This document shows, piece after piece, positions 51,931 to 61,769 of a stretch of 64,000 bases of DNA (within the stretch, counting starts at the first letter, position 1; each line of letters starts with the position of its first letter). The notes under the pieces were generated by a model. That model was given only the letters and a program-made list of their open reading frames with translations. It was not told the DNA's origin and ran no database searches. This DNA is from Chaetoderma sp. LZ-2023a (taxonomy: Eukaryota > Mollusca > Caudofoveata > Chaetodermatida > Chaetodermatidae): assembly GCA_034401795.1 (NCBI GenBank), contig CM067369.1, forward strand, positions 138,706,496 to 138,770,495, given 5' to 3'. Both the position numbers and the translations under genes were made by a program.

Positions 51931-52950
51931 TTAATACCGGGTATATCCATCTTGTGCCTGGATGACGGCCTGGACACGACGTCTCATGCTGGTCACCAAC
52001 CGACGGATACGCCATTGTGGTATTCGTTGCCATTCAAGATGGAGTGTGTCTGTTAATTCCTGTAGGTTCTGCACAGGAGGATCCCTCCTTCTCACCATGT
52101 TTCCCAGAATGTCCCAGATATGCTCAATAGGGTTCATGTCAGGGCTCCTTGCTGGCCATGGTAGGGTTTCGATGGCATTCTGGCGGAGGTATTCATGCAC
52201 AGCTCTAGCACGATGTGGTCGGGCGTTGTCATCCATGAATATAGGATGGGTTCCAGGTGCATGATTTACAAAATGAGGGACCACAACTCTATCCAGTATG
52301 GAATCTTGATATCTTTGTCCATTTAGTGTTCCAGGTACAGTCAACAGATCCAGCTTACAATCAAATGAGATGCACCCCCATATCATAACGGAACCTCCAC
52401 CAAATGGAACTTCTTCCATGATGTTACGTTGGTCGTACGCCGTGCGTCTGGACCTCCATACACGAGTTCGACCATCTGTGGCATGAAGCAGGAACCGACT
52501 TTCATCGGACCAGTGTACCCGTCTCCAGGATCTGTTCCAGTGTCTTCTTTCGTTGCACCACCTCAGACGCTCCTCTTTGTGGTGTGCAGTGAGGAGAGGA
52601 CGTCTGACAGGTCTCCTAGCTTTCATGCCAGCAGCATACAGTCTCCTTTTGACGGTAGACATTGACACTCTATTGCACGTTTCCCATTGCTGGCTGAGCA
52701 CTCTGCTGTTGGTGAATGGAGATCTAACAAGGCGTACTAGAGCTCGATCATCACGGGCACTAGTCTTCTTCGGTCTTCCAAATCTAGGCCTGTCCTTCAC
52801 CTCGTTAGTTTGGCCATGTTTTGCAATCAAATGACTGATTACAGTATGGTTAATGTTCAGCTGTCTGCCAATCTCTCTGCATGACATACCAGTGGTATGC
52901 ATGCCTATGATTTGCCATTTCACATGATCACTTAACCTTCGTCTTGCCAT
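51931..52950 (-). CDS. Tc1-like DD34E transposase
   Basis: 339 residues from ATG at 52950 to the stop at 51931, the usual Tc1 length. The N-terminal paired-like helix-turn-helix region includes MSCREIGRQLNINHTVISHL, followed by GRPKK, a short basic hook. The catalytic triad is D in VHWSDESRF, D in FMDDNARPHRA and E in PDMNPIEHIWD, with 34 residues between the second D and E. SRR/RKR-rich stretches may serve nuclear import. It performs cut-and-paste transposition at TA by binding the element's TIRs. No internal stop or frameshift is seen, so it may be active. Start choice: the first ATG of the frame, giving MARRRLSDHVKWQ. Confidence 0.94.
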   Translation of the reverse strand: MARRRLSDHVKWQIIGMHTTGMSCREIGRQLNINHTVISHLIAKHGQTNEVKDRPRFGRPKKTSARDDRALVRLVRSPFTNSRVLSQQWETCNRVSMSTVKRRLYAAGMKARRPVRRPLLTAHHKEERLRWCNERRHWNRSWRRVHWSDESRFLLHATDGRTRVWRSRRTAYDQRNIMEEVPFGGGSVMIWGCISFDCKLDLLTVPGTLNGQRYQDSILDRVVVPHFVNHAPGTHPIFMDDNARPHRARAVHEYLRQNAIETLPWPARSPDMNPIEHIWDILGNMVRRRDPPVQNLQELTDTLHLEWQRIPQWRIRRLVTSMRRRVQAVIQAQDGYTRY

Positions 52951-53235
52951 AGCGGTTCACAATCAAGAGCTAATTCTCTCTGTACAAATAAACCACGGTC
53001 ATGAACACAAAATTCCTAATCTTGTCGCCTAAATCTGTATGTAATGTTCTACACCTCAAACTGGACTTTTACATAACTGAACACGTGTGCTGTTTCCCGC
53101 CATGCATGGACATCAAGCGGCGTGAAGTCATGCATGCATGTGCATTTCGTACTTGGAATTATGTCAGCTAACGCGGGGACAAAAAGTATGGCAGCCTAGT
53201 TGTACCATCATGTTTCTACGTTCTATTGTTTTTGC

Positions 53236-53259
53236 TGGTGCTTAACTTTTGCACAGGTG
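53236..53259 (-). repeat. Tc1-like right terminal inverted repeat
   Basis: 24 bp, exact inverse of 51609-51632, followed by TA. Confidence 0.92.
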
Positions 53260-53261
53260 TA

Positions 53262-54659
53262 TACATTAACATTATTTACACAATGTCATAACTAGTGCTT
53301 TCAACTTGTTTAATAAAGTGCTTTATAATTAGATTAATGTGTTGTGTTTATTTTAATAAAAAAACATGGGACCCCCATATTTCAGATGAGGACCCCATGG
53401 GACCCCCAGATTTTACAGTGGGACCCCCAAATCTGAGAGTGTGGGGTCCTTGGGACACCCAAAAATCAGATGTGGGCAACACTGATTGCGCTATTAATAA
53501 AACTACCAAGATATGAGATTTTAGAATTTAAATACTCGTTTGAATCAGTTGGATTATATTACTATAGATCTCTTGTCAATTTCTACTAGCGTCACACACC
53601 CACTTAGTGACACCTTCCAACCCACACATACACCCAGCCAGGGACTTGTAAATTCACTCATCCACCTTCACACTGCAGCATACCTACCAATCTGCTCACC
53701 CATGCATCCTCCGAGTCACCGACTGAGTGATGTCACACACTTCTCGTTTGTTCGCTCACCCGCCAAAGCTCACTCACTCGTGCATGCACTCACTCGCCCT
53801 CTCACACTCACTCACTCACTCGCTCACAGCCGCACTGTGTCACAATCATCATTGTGCATCATCACTCAGCACTATTGTCAACGTTGTTAGCTTTACTCAA
53901 GTCACCATCGCTCTAACTCACCATCACCGTCACTATCGCTCATTGTCACAAACACTCATAATTACTATCGCTCACATTCACTTACACATGATACAATCAC
54001 AGACCACCAAATCAGTAGCAAATCTTCAATAATAACCTTCTTGTCATACAAACCTGTTCCTACGGCTATGAAAGATTGTAGAAAAAATAAGCCTGCTGCT
54101 ACTTTGATGGAGTCGCAAAAGCAGCTTTGTAGTTTGTACAGCGTCACGAAAAAAAATTAAGCTTAGGAGGCAAACAGTGAATATCGAAAGGCTTACCACT
54201 GAATTCAATTGTTTACTTGTTTAGGATCCTGAATTTGTTTCGAAAAATGAAAGTTTCTCTTAGATCAGAATATCAGTAGAAAACCAGCATTTAGGCCTAC
54301 GCAACTATGATAGGCAAATATGGGCATGTATGTTGACAGCCGTATGAAAATTGCAAGTGGTCAGGATCTAGAAAAAAGAAATTCTGAAATAGTTTACTAA
54401 ACTATTTCGGAATTTCTTTAGATATTCAAATGCTGCTGTGAATTAGGAGAACATTCTGGCACATAACTTCTTTTGAAAACTTTAAAAACAAAAATTTGGA
54501 CGCAACCAAAGTCAGCAATATTACATTATGCATAAGCAAATACGTTAGCCTAGCGAGCCGCTAATAGTATATGAAAAAACCCTGCAAACGGTTCGACTTC
54601 CCTCGTACAGGTGTACAGGTCAACGGTTATTTTTTTATGTGCAGATAATGATATTGCTG
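53262..54659. other. Intergenic, low-complexity, no gene recognised
   Basis: 53365-53470 holds decayed GGGACCCCCAxAT repeats related to 21600-21850. 53700-53990 is a CACT/CACA-rich imperfect repeat (CACTCACTCACTCGCTCAC). A minus frame at 54147-53965 is hydrophobic but has no ATG start and no homolog I recognise. Confidence 0.45.
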
Positions 54660-54829
54660 TTCTCCTTTGATCAATACTCACCATTCTGTTACTTCTGATA
54701 TACAGCTGGCCTGACAGCGGCTCTAGGATTATAGACTTAGAAAGCTTTACCGACTCCTGGGAACCGGGTACTCGGCTCCCAACTGCCGAGTACCCGTTTA
54801 CCATAGAGCTCATTCTTGTTTGCATAGCA
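54660..54829 (+). repeat. DIRS-D left inverted terminal repeat
   Basis: TTCTCCTTTGATCAATACTCACC at the tip, then the GATATACAGCTGGCC block and the 12-bp-stem hairpin CGGGTACTCGGC. Confidence 0.92.
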
Positions 54830-55730
54830 ACAAGAGCAATACATGCTTTTTGCATTAAGGATTTTAGTGTTTTAAAATAATCTAAGTCTTTAATCAGTGA
54901 TAGTTTGTGTGTTCTGAAAGGATTAACTAAGGACTATGGAGAATACCGCCCCAGACAACCAGGTTGTATTGTTCTTTATTATCCATAGTTAAAAGACTTA
55001 GGTCTCTAAATTTCGTTGTGTCGCATGTTCCAATTTCTGACCCCATAGAATCTGGGACATGTGCTAGCAACGATATATGCCAGACGATCGCCTTCTTTAA
55101 ACCCCAACAGGCGATTGGCAGATATGAAAATAGGTGTTTGCTACGGTATTTCTAACACGAATATCGGCTGACGTCGTTCTCCGTAGAATCCGAGCGGGTG
55201 ACGTCACACCCGGTCGCTCGGATGTTTATGTGAAGAAAAATTTTTCATTAATTTGTGCATCTTATTCTGGGTGCTGCGTACTAAAAATGGTACCGGAAAC
55301 TTTAGAATGATCAAGTTTACGTGCGATCACGATCGGTTTGCAATGATCGGTGGTTTCAAAATTCTTGAGTAGATGTGTGGTCTGCGGTTTTACCGTGTGA
55401 GACAGCAGTTTGTTATACATTTTGTTCTTTTCTTCACATATCGTGCTGCTTTCGTTAGGAGTATAATTTATATTGATTAGTAAATATACCCTGAATGCTA
55501 TGCGATATGATTCCTGGAGCCGTTACACATCCTGTAGGATCTATTATGGGTGTGTTGTGCCCGCCCCGTACTTGTCGTCATAATCAATGCGATCGTTGTT
55601 GTAACGTGGCGGGGTGGGGTGCGGGGAGGTTACGGTTAATTTATGAGTCAAAATATTTGAAAATTAATTGTCTGCCTTCCATCCGTGTCTCATTCCGCTT
55701 GTTTATTGTAGGTTTGTGCTTATTTTATAG

Positions 55731-57863
55731 GCCAAGCCAGCCCCGCCATCATGTGACGACTGACATAAGTTTGTCCGTGTAATGTTCAAGGACCATGTCT
55801 GTTTTAGGTGTGCCCTGTGTAATATAGATCATAGGTGTAATGTTTGTGCAGTGTGGTCCGTCGAAACGATGGTTAAGTTCCTTGCCCAGAAGGACTTGGC
55901 TGGGTCTGACGCGGGGTCAGGCTGTCCGAGAGGAAATCGTGGAGCGCCCGGTTTGGCCGGTGGGGGTGCTCCACGTCCCCAGCTGGAGGTGGCGGAGATG
56001 GCACCACCAGCGTGGTTTGGTCCGGCTATGCAGGGTTTTCTGCATAGCGTTTTGCCCACGCTGGTGTCGTCCCTGCTACCAAAGGTTGGGGGGCAGTTTC
56101 TCCCCATGCCTGGTACGGATTCTGTCCTCGGACAGGATTCTGGACTGGTTACCGAGGGGGCCGTCTCGTACGGCCCCCTGGCGGTCCCGTCTGGCTTCGG
56201 CCAGACGGGTTCTGTCTCTCTGCGGCCACCTCCGGGTGGTCCAGTAGTGGTGGCCGGTCCGTCAGGTGTGGGAGCCGTCCGCCAGGACGTCTCCACGGTT
56301 GATTCGTCTAGTGACGGCTCTTCGGAGTCTGAAGACGAGGAGGCCGAGGAGGAGAGGTTGCTGCGGCCGGTGAAGCTGCAGGTGGAGAATATGGAGGTTG
56401 ATTCCGTCCTGGACGGAACCGGCCTCCATTTGTCTGGTTTGGCGCAAGCCAGGTCAGCAGCTCCACCTGCGGCTGAGGCCAATCCGTTACCGTGCACTGG
56501 TTCCGCGCGGCTTGGTTTGTCACCAGCCGTCAGGGGAACGGGTGTGCCGGGCCAGGCGTGGTACTCAGCTATCTCGCCTGGTCCGGCAGCTGGACATGGG
56601 GTGCCGTTGGTGCCCATGTCCGGCTATGGTTCCGCGACGGTTACGGGTCCGTACGGTTTTCCGTGCGGACCTACCCCATGGACCGGAGTGTTTCATGGGG
56701 TGGCGGCGGAACCGTGTGGTAGCGGAGTGCCTGGCGTGTCAGCCGTGGCTCCTTGCCGGGAGGCCGTGGCTGGCAGACCCGTGAGCACGTCAACGGGTGA
56801 CGTGTTTGCGGGGGTATCTTCTTCGGAGGTAGATTGGTCTGATGCTCTGGCGTGGCTAGTCAGAGTGGACCCGTCTGTGGTTTCGGCCACGGCCGATGAA
56901 GATGCGCCCCGTCCGTCGGTTGTGTCGATTAGGATGGGGATTTTGCCCGCGGCCCGGATCCAGTCAGTGGGACTGGATCCACGGTTCATTGATTTGTTGG
57001 ATGCTATTTATAGTAAACAACTAATGACCAAGGGTCAGCTCCCTGCGGCCTCCAGGGAGGTGCGGGCAAGATGTCGTATTCCGCGGGGTGAATACGACAG
57101 GTATGGTGTAGTCCCGTCGGTCACGGAGGATGACCGATGGGTACTGGGCATCCAGAGTGCCGGGTCGGGTGGTCCCGGTCCGGCACTAGTGGATAAGTCC
57201 CAGGTACACCAGGAAGAAGTCCTGGCCCTATGCGATGAGGGTGTGAGGGCAGCGATGAGCGCTGTCAATCACTCTTATCGTCTACTTCAGTCGGTGTGGG
57301 CTGAAGCGGGGGCAGGCCACCCTGTGCCACCTGTGGCGCTATCGTGTGTTAATGACGGCTTGGGGCTGTCAATGGACGCATTGGCAAGGGTGCAAGCGCG
57401 AGTGACGAAGTCCAGGAGGCAAATGGTCATTGACCATATGCGTCCGGCTACGGCAGTCAGCGAACATCTTCTTGGGACGCCCCTGACAGGGCCTAGCATC
57501 TTTGGTGGCCAAGCGCGGGCCATCTTAGAGGACACCGCCAGTATTGCGCAGAATCGGTTAGCGGTAAATCTACAGCTAGAGCTAGTGCGGCAAGCACACG
57601 CACTAGGGGCTGTGGGTAAACCGCTAACGGGACAGCCTTCAAAGAAACAGAAAAAGCATAAGAGCAAGGCGAAAGCCAGGCCTGTTGCGACTTCTGTTTC
57701 GGCTGGGTTCTCGGAGCCGCCACCGGCGAAGAAACCCAGGAAGGTTGTAAAGGCGCCTACCCTCCCCAATGTTGCTCCTGACCGCCCTAGAGGTGGGAAG
57801 GGCAAGGGGAAGGGTAAGGGTAAGGCCTCAAAGGGTGGACAGAAGGGGCCGAAGCATACCTGA
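55731..57863 (+). CDS. DIRS-D ORF1 (gag-like), open from ATG 55782
   Basis: 694 codons from ATG 55782 to TGA 57861-57863. It begins MFKDHVCFRCALCNIDHRC and ends in the basic GKGKGKGKASKGGQKGPK. Comparison with the other copies says translation should include sequence upstream, after the acceptor TATTTTATAG at 55730: P-S-C-D-D-C-H-K-F in DIRS-A. In DIRS-D the second of those cysteines is TGA (55761-55763), so the full cysteine cluster is lost unless the internal ATG is used. The middle is Pro/Gly/Ala rich with an acidic SSESEDEEAEEE patch. Structural or nucleic-acid-binding role inferred. Confidence 0.72.
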
Positions 57864-57929
57864 GGGTACGCAAGCTCCCTTCATATCCACCTGGACCGCA
57901 CCTGTGCGACAGGAACAGCGGTGCCAGTT

Positions 57930-59891
57930 ATGCCCGTCGTGCCTAGAACGAAATGGTTCTCACTCTCTCTCGTTAAGAAAGGGGGGGGGCGGACTGCGAG
58001 CCGGACAACCCCGTTAGACGTCGAGGCGTCTATGGTGGGTGGAAGGCTCATGCGTTTCGTCGAGGCCTGGCGAGGTGTGACGTCAGACAGTCTGGTCCTG
58101 GGATGGTTATCCCAGGGTTACATGCCGGAGTGGTGGGACTTTCCGCCACGAAATCTGTCTTTGGCACCTGTCTGGACACCCGTACCAAGGGAGCCAGACA
58201 AGTTAGAAGCCGTTCAAAAGGAAGTGTCGGGTTTGCTTCTGAAGGGAGCAATAAAACCAGCAAACCGGAACACTCCAGGCTTCTATTCAAACATGTTCCT
58301 TGTCCCGAAGAGCACAGGGGGATGGAGACCCATACTCAATCTCAGGCCATTAAATTGGTTTATCCATACGCCTCGGTTCCAGATGGAAACGCCGAGGTCG
58401 GTAATGGTGGGATTGAGGAAAGGTATGTGGTGTGTATCGATCGATCTGAAAGATGCATATTTCCACATTCCGATGAATCGGAGTTGGCACAGGTTTCTGA
58501 GATTTGCGTTTCAGAATCAAGTATGGGAGTTTACAGTTCTCCCGTTTGGCCTGTCGACAGCTCCGAGGGTTTTCACAAGAGTGGTCCTTGCGGTGACAGC
58601 GTTTCTCAGAAAAGAGAACGTGGCGCTACACAACTACATAGACAACTGGCTGCTCAAGGCAGACTCGGCAGCCAGGTTGAACGTGGATACTGCTCTGACT
58701 CTGAAGTTACTTTCAGATCTAGGCTGGATAGTCAACGAGGAGAAATCCGAGTTGACGCCCACTCAACATTTCGTTTATTTGGGGATGCGATTCGACCTCG
58801 GGGAGGGCAGGGTTTACCCATCAGAGCCCAGAGTGGTGTCTCTGTTAGCCATCCTCAGGAGTTTTCGAGTGGGAAACCACATTCAGGCGAGGCGGTTCCT
58901 TCAGATGCTGGGCATGATGGTCTCCATGGAGCAGGTTATCCCGTACGCTGCTCTAATGCGAAGACCTATCCAGTTGTATCTGATGTCTCTGTGGAAACAG
59001 AGAATAGAACCCCTGTCAAAACTGGTGCCAGTTTTGGAGCCGATAATATCGCATCTTCTATGGTGGAAACAGCGTCAGAATCTCCTAATATGGGTTTCGC
59101 TGCACCTACCCCACCTCCAACTGTCAGTTTACACGGATGCATCGCTGGAGGGGTGGGGTGCCTGCCTGGGAGAACACCAGGTCTCGGGCACATGGACTCT
59201 CCCGGAGAGTCAGCTGCATATCAATCTGTTGGAAATGATGGCAGTGGAACTGGCGTTGGAAGAGTTCCTTCCGATGATCAGGGGCAAGGTGATATTGATA
59301 CGGTCGGACAATTCGACAGTAGTATCATATATAAATCGCCAAGGCGGGACCAGGTCGCCCACCCTGTGCATCAGGCTGTGGCACTTGATTCAATGGTGCA
59401 GGAATTACTCGATTGTTTTGAAAGCAGCTCATATTCCTGGCCGATTGAACATTCTGGCGGATGCTTTGTCTCGCAGACAGAGAATCTTGCCAACAGAATG
59501 GTCCCTCAACCCTCCAGTTCTACGACGGATCTTCGAGCATTGGGGCAAACCCAACGTGGACTTGTTCGCCACAAAGGAAAATGCTCAAATCATGACATAT
59601 GTCTCGCCGATTCCAGATCCAAATGCCGTCGATACAGACGCTCTGGCGATAAGCTGCAGAGGGATGCACGCGTACGCGTACCCACCCACCATTCTTCTAC
59701 CGAAGGTATTGGTGAAGGTCAGGGAGGAGCCGTGTCTGGTCCTGCTAATAGCGCCGTATTGGCCGAGCAGGGCGTGGTTCACGGATCTTCTAGATCTGCT
59801 GGTGGAAAATCCTGTGCAGTTGCCCGAGATTCCGAACATAATCTCCCAGGCCAAGGGACGCTTCCTACACGAGCATCCCGAAATGTTTTGA
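57930..59891 (+). pseudogene. DIRS-D pol with mutated RT active site (YIDN)
   Basis: Open from ATG 57930 to TGA 59891. RT motifs WRPILNLRPLN, SIDLKDAYFHIP and LPFGLSTAPRVFT are intact, but the active site reads YIDN: codon 58644-58646 is AAC where the relatives have GAC. RNase H (YTDASLEGWG, NLLEMMAVEL, RSDNSTVVSYI, LADALSRR) and the Dam-like region (VDLFATKENAQ, YAYPPT, LIAPYWPSRAWF) look intact. A four-base deletion after EMF truncates the tail present in DIRS-A. The G run before RT is 9 nt, against 11 in A. A second aspartate-to-asparagine change in this motif should abolish polymerisation. Confidence 0.82.
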
Positions 59892-60914
59892 CTGCGTGGA
59901 TGTTATCAAACAACGTTCCACGTCGGAAGGCTTTTCTCGACAGGCTGCTGATTTCATCGCGGCTGCGAGAATGAGGTCAACCTTCAAGTCATTTAACAAC
60001 AAGGTTAACAGATTTGCAGACTGGTGTGAAGAAAAGGGTATTGATACCCTTCAATCCACTATCAGCAAATAGCAGACTTTCTCTGTGAGCTGTTCTTTTG
60101 AGGACTAGCTCCCGTCACAGTTGCTGGATACAAGTCAGCTTTGGCATCAGTTATCCCTTGTCTAGCCAACAGGGATAGTCCAGAGGTGGCCCAGTTAAAT
60201 GTGATGTTGAAGGGAATGAGCAATCTCCGACCGAGACAACCGGTAGTCATTCCAGCCTGGAGTCTATCTTTAGTGCTTAATGTCTTGGCCAAGCACCCTT
60301 TCGAACCGTTGCATTCGGCTAGTCTAAAGCATTTGACTCTAAAGGCGGTCTTTCTATTGGCAGCTTCCTCAGCTAGAAGGCGCAGTGAGATCCATGCGCT
60401 TTCGGCAGAGAGGAACCGATTTATTGTTTCTGGAGAAGGTCTGCGTCTTCTGCCAAGAGCAGAGGTTATGTCAAAGAACCAATCTTTGAGATATCCCGGC
60501 AAACCGATCATTATACCGAAGTTAACTAGGTTTGATCGTGATGCCAGTGTCTGGTGCCCGGTCCGTGCTTTGACTAAGTACAAGAAACGGACTGACTCGT
60601 TACGGTCGAACGATAGACATCTGTGGATCTGCCATAAAAAGTCTTATGGCGCCGCATCCATGGATACTATCTCTCGTTTGGTGGTCGAATGCATTCGGAC
60701 TACTCACGAGATGGCGACTGGGCCCCAGGTGCAAGGCGTAAGGGCACACAATGTCAGAGGAATAGCCGCCTCAACCGCCCTTTACAATGGTGTTCCGTTA
60801 TAGGACATCATGGCCGTTGCACAATGGCACTGTGAGTCCTCATTCACGGATTACTATATGAGGGATGTGTCAGACTCAGCCAATCCACTCGCTTTAGCTG
60901 TTTTCAAACGATAG
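59880..60914 (+). pseudogene. DIRS-D tyrosine recombinase, inactivated
   Basis: Collinear with the DIRS-A recombinase but carrying the four-base deletion near 59891, a one-base deletion near 60063, a TGA at 60099-60101 and a TAG at 60801-60803 (GAG in A). The main open block 60141-60803 has SSARRRSEIHALSAE and AHNVRG. The tyrosine segment FTDYYMRD lies beyond the TAG, ending TAG at 60914. Confidence 0.85.
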
Positions 60915-61417
60915 TTAGTGACCACACTGCTTTTCACCCTTTTCTCACTTTGGTAAGAAAAGAACCTAAAGCAGGCATGGTCAGGCGAGAGGATGTCAAC
61001 CAGATTGTGTCACCGATGGCCGAACCGGTGAATGGTTGGAGGCGGTACGTCTGAAGTCCTGTTATCATAAGGTAATTCAATAAGTGAGAGTTTTTTGTAT
61101 TATGTATATGTATCATGTTCATTCATCTTATATATTCATGCTCATTCCCAGGATAATACAAGCAATATGCAGGGAGTAGTTAACCCGCTTGGCATATTGG
61201 TGTTTTCAGGCGAGATACATGTTCGTTAGTTCTCTCCCTTTTCTTAGGAGGAAAAAGGGGGGGGGTGGACTGTGACGCGAATGTGATTCGGTTCCGTGAA
61301 CTTGACGGTCCTTTTAGGTCTCCGTTCGTCAAGTTTGAAGTCTAAAATCTTTCTCCAAGGGGCAAAATTAGCATGTATGGATTGCCCCTTCCCACCAGGT
61401 TACTGATCAAATCTGGT

Positions 61418-61519
61418 GTATATCAGAAGTAACAGAATGGTGAGTATTGATCGAAGGAGAATGCAGGAAATGTCAATTTCCCTTTCTCCGAGATCTAACA
61501 ATACTCACCATTCTGTTAC
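61418..61519 (+). repeat. DIRS-D internal complementary region
   Basis: TATATCAGAAGTAACAGAAT..GAAGGAGAA is joined to TGCAGGAAATGTCAATTTCC..CCATTCTGTTAC: the complements of the left and right tips, back to back. Confidence 0.93.
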
Positions 61520-61574
61520 GGACCCAGCCTCCCAGCCCCACGGAGGCAAGCCATAGTTTTCTCTTGTTTGGTGG

Positions 61575-61769
61575 CTATGCAAACAATATGAGCTCTATGG
61601 TAAACGGGTACTCGGCAGTTGGGAGCCGAGTACCCGGTTCCCAGGAGTGGGTAAAGCTTTCTAAGTCTATAATCCTAGAGCCGCTGTCAAGGCCAGCTGT
61701 ATATCAGAAGTAACAGAATGGTGAGTATTGTTAGATCCCGAAGAAAGGGAAATTGACATTTCCTGCATT
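61575..61769 (+). repeat. DIRS-D right inverted terminal repeat
   Basis: Inverse of the left repeat plus a 35-bp extension ending GACATTTCCTGCATT. Confidence 0.92.

Larger units (their letters stand above)
51609..53259 (-). mobile_element. Tc1-like DNA transposon, apparently complete
   Basis: 1651 bp bounded by 24-bp inverted repeats (CACCTGTGCAAAAGTTAAGC.. and its inverse) and by TA on each side (51607-51608 and 53260-53261), the Tc1/mariner target duplication. One uninterrupted transposase gene lies inside. Its close TIR identity and open frame suggest recent activity. Confidence 0.93.
54660..61769 (+). mobile_element. DIRS-D: DIRS-like retrotransposon, same family as DIRS-A
   Basis: 7110 bp on the plus strand with terminal repeats 54660-54829 and 61575-61769 and internal complementary region 61418-61519. 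It is collinear with DIRS-A and very similar, but in the opposite orientation 41 kb away with unrelated flanks, so it is an independent insertion. The defects differ from A: the RT active site is changed, pol is shortened and the recombinase has four lesions. Confidence 0.93.

Noticed and set aside
53965..54147. Hydrophobic minus-strand frame near 54 kb as a transporter exon
   Set aside because: No ATG, no clear splice pair in frame, no recognisable family.
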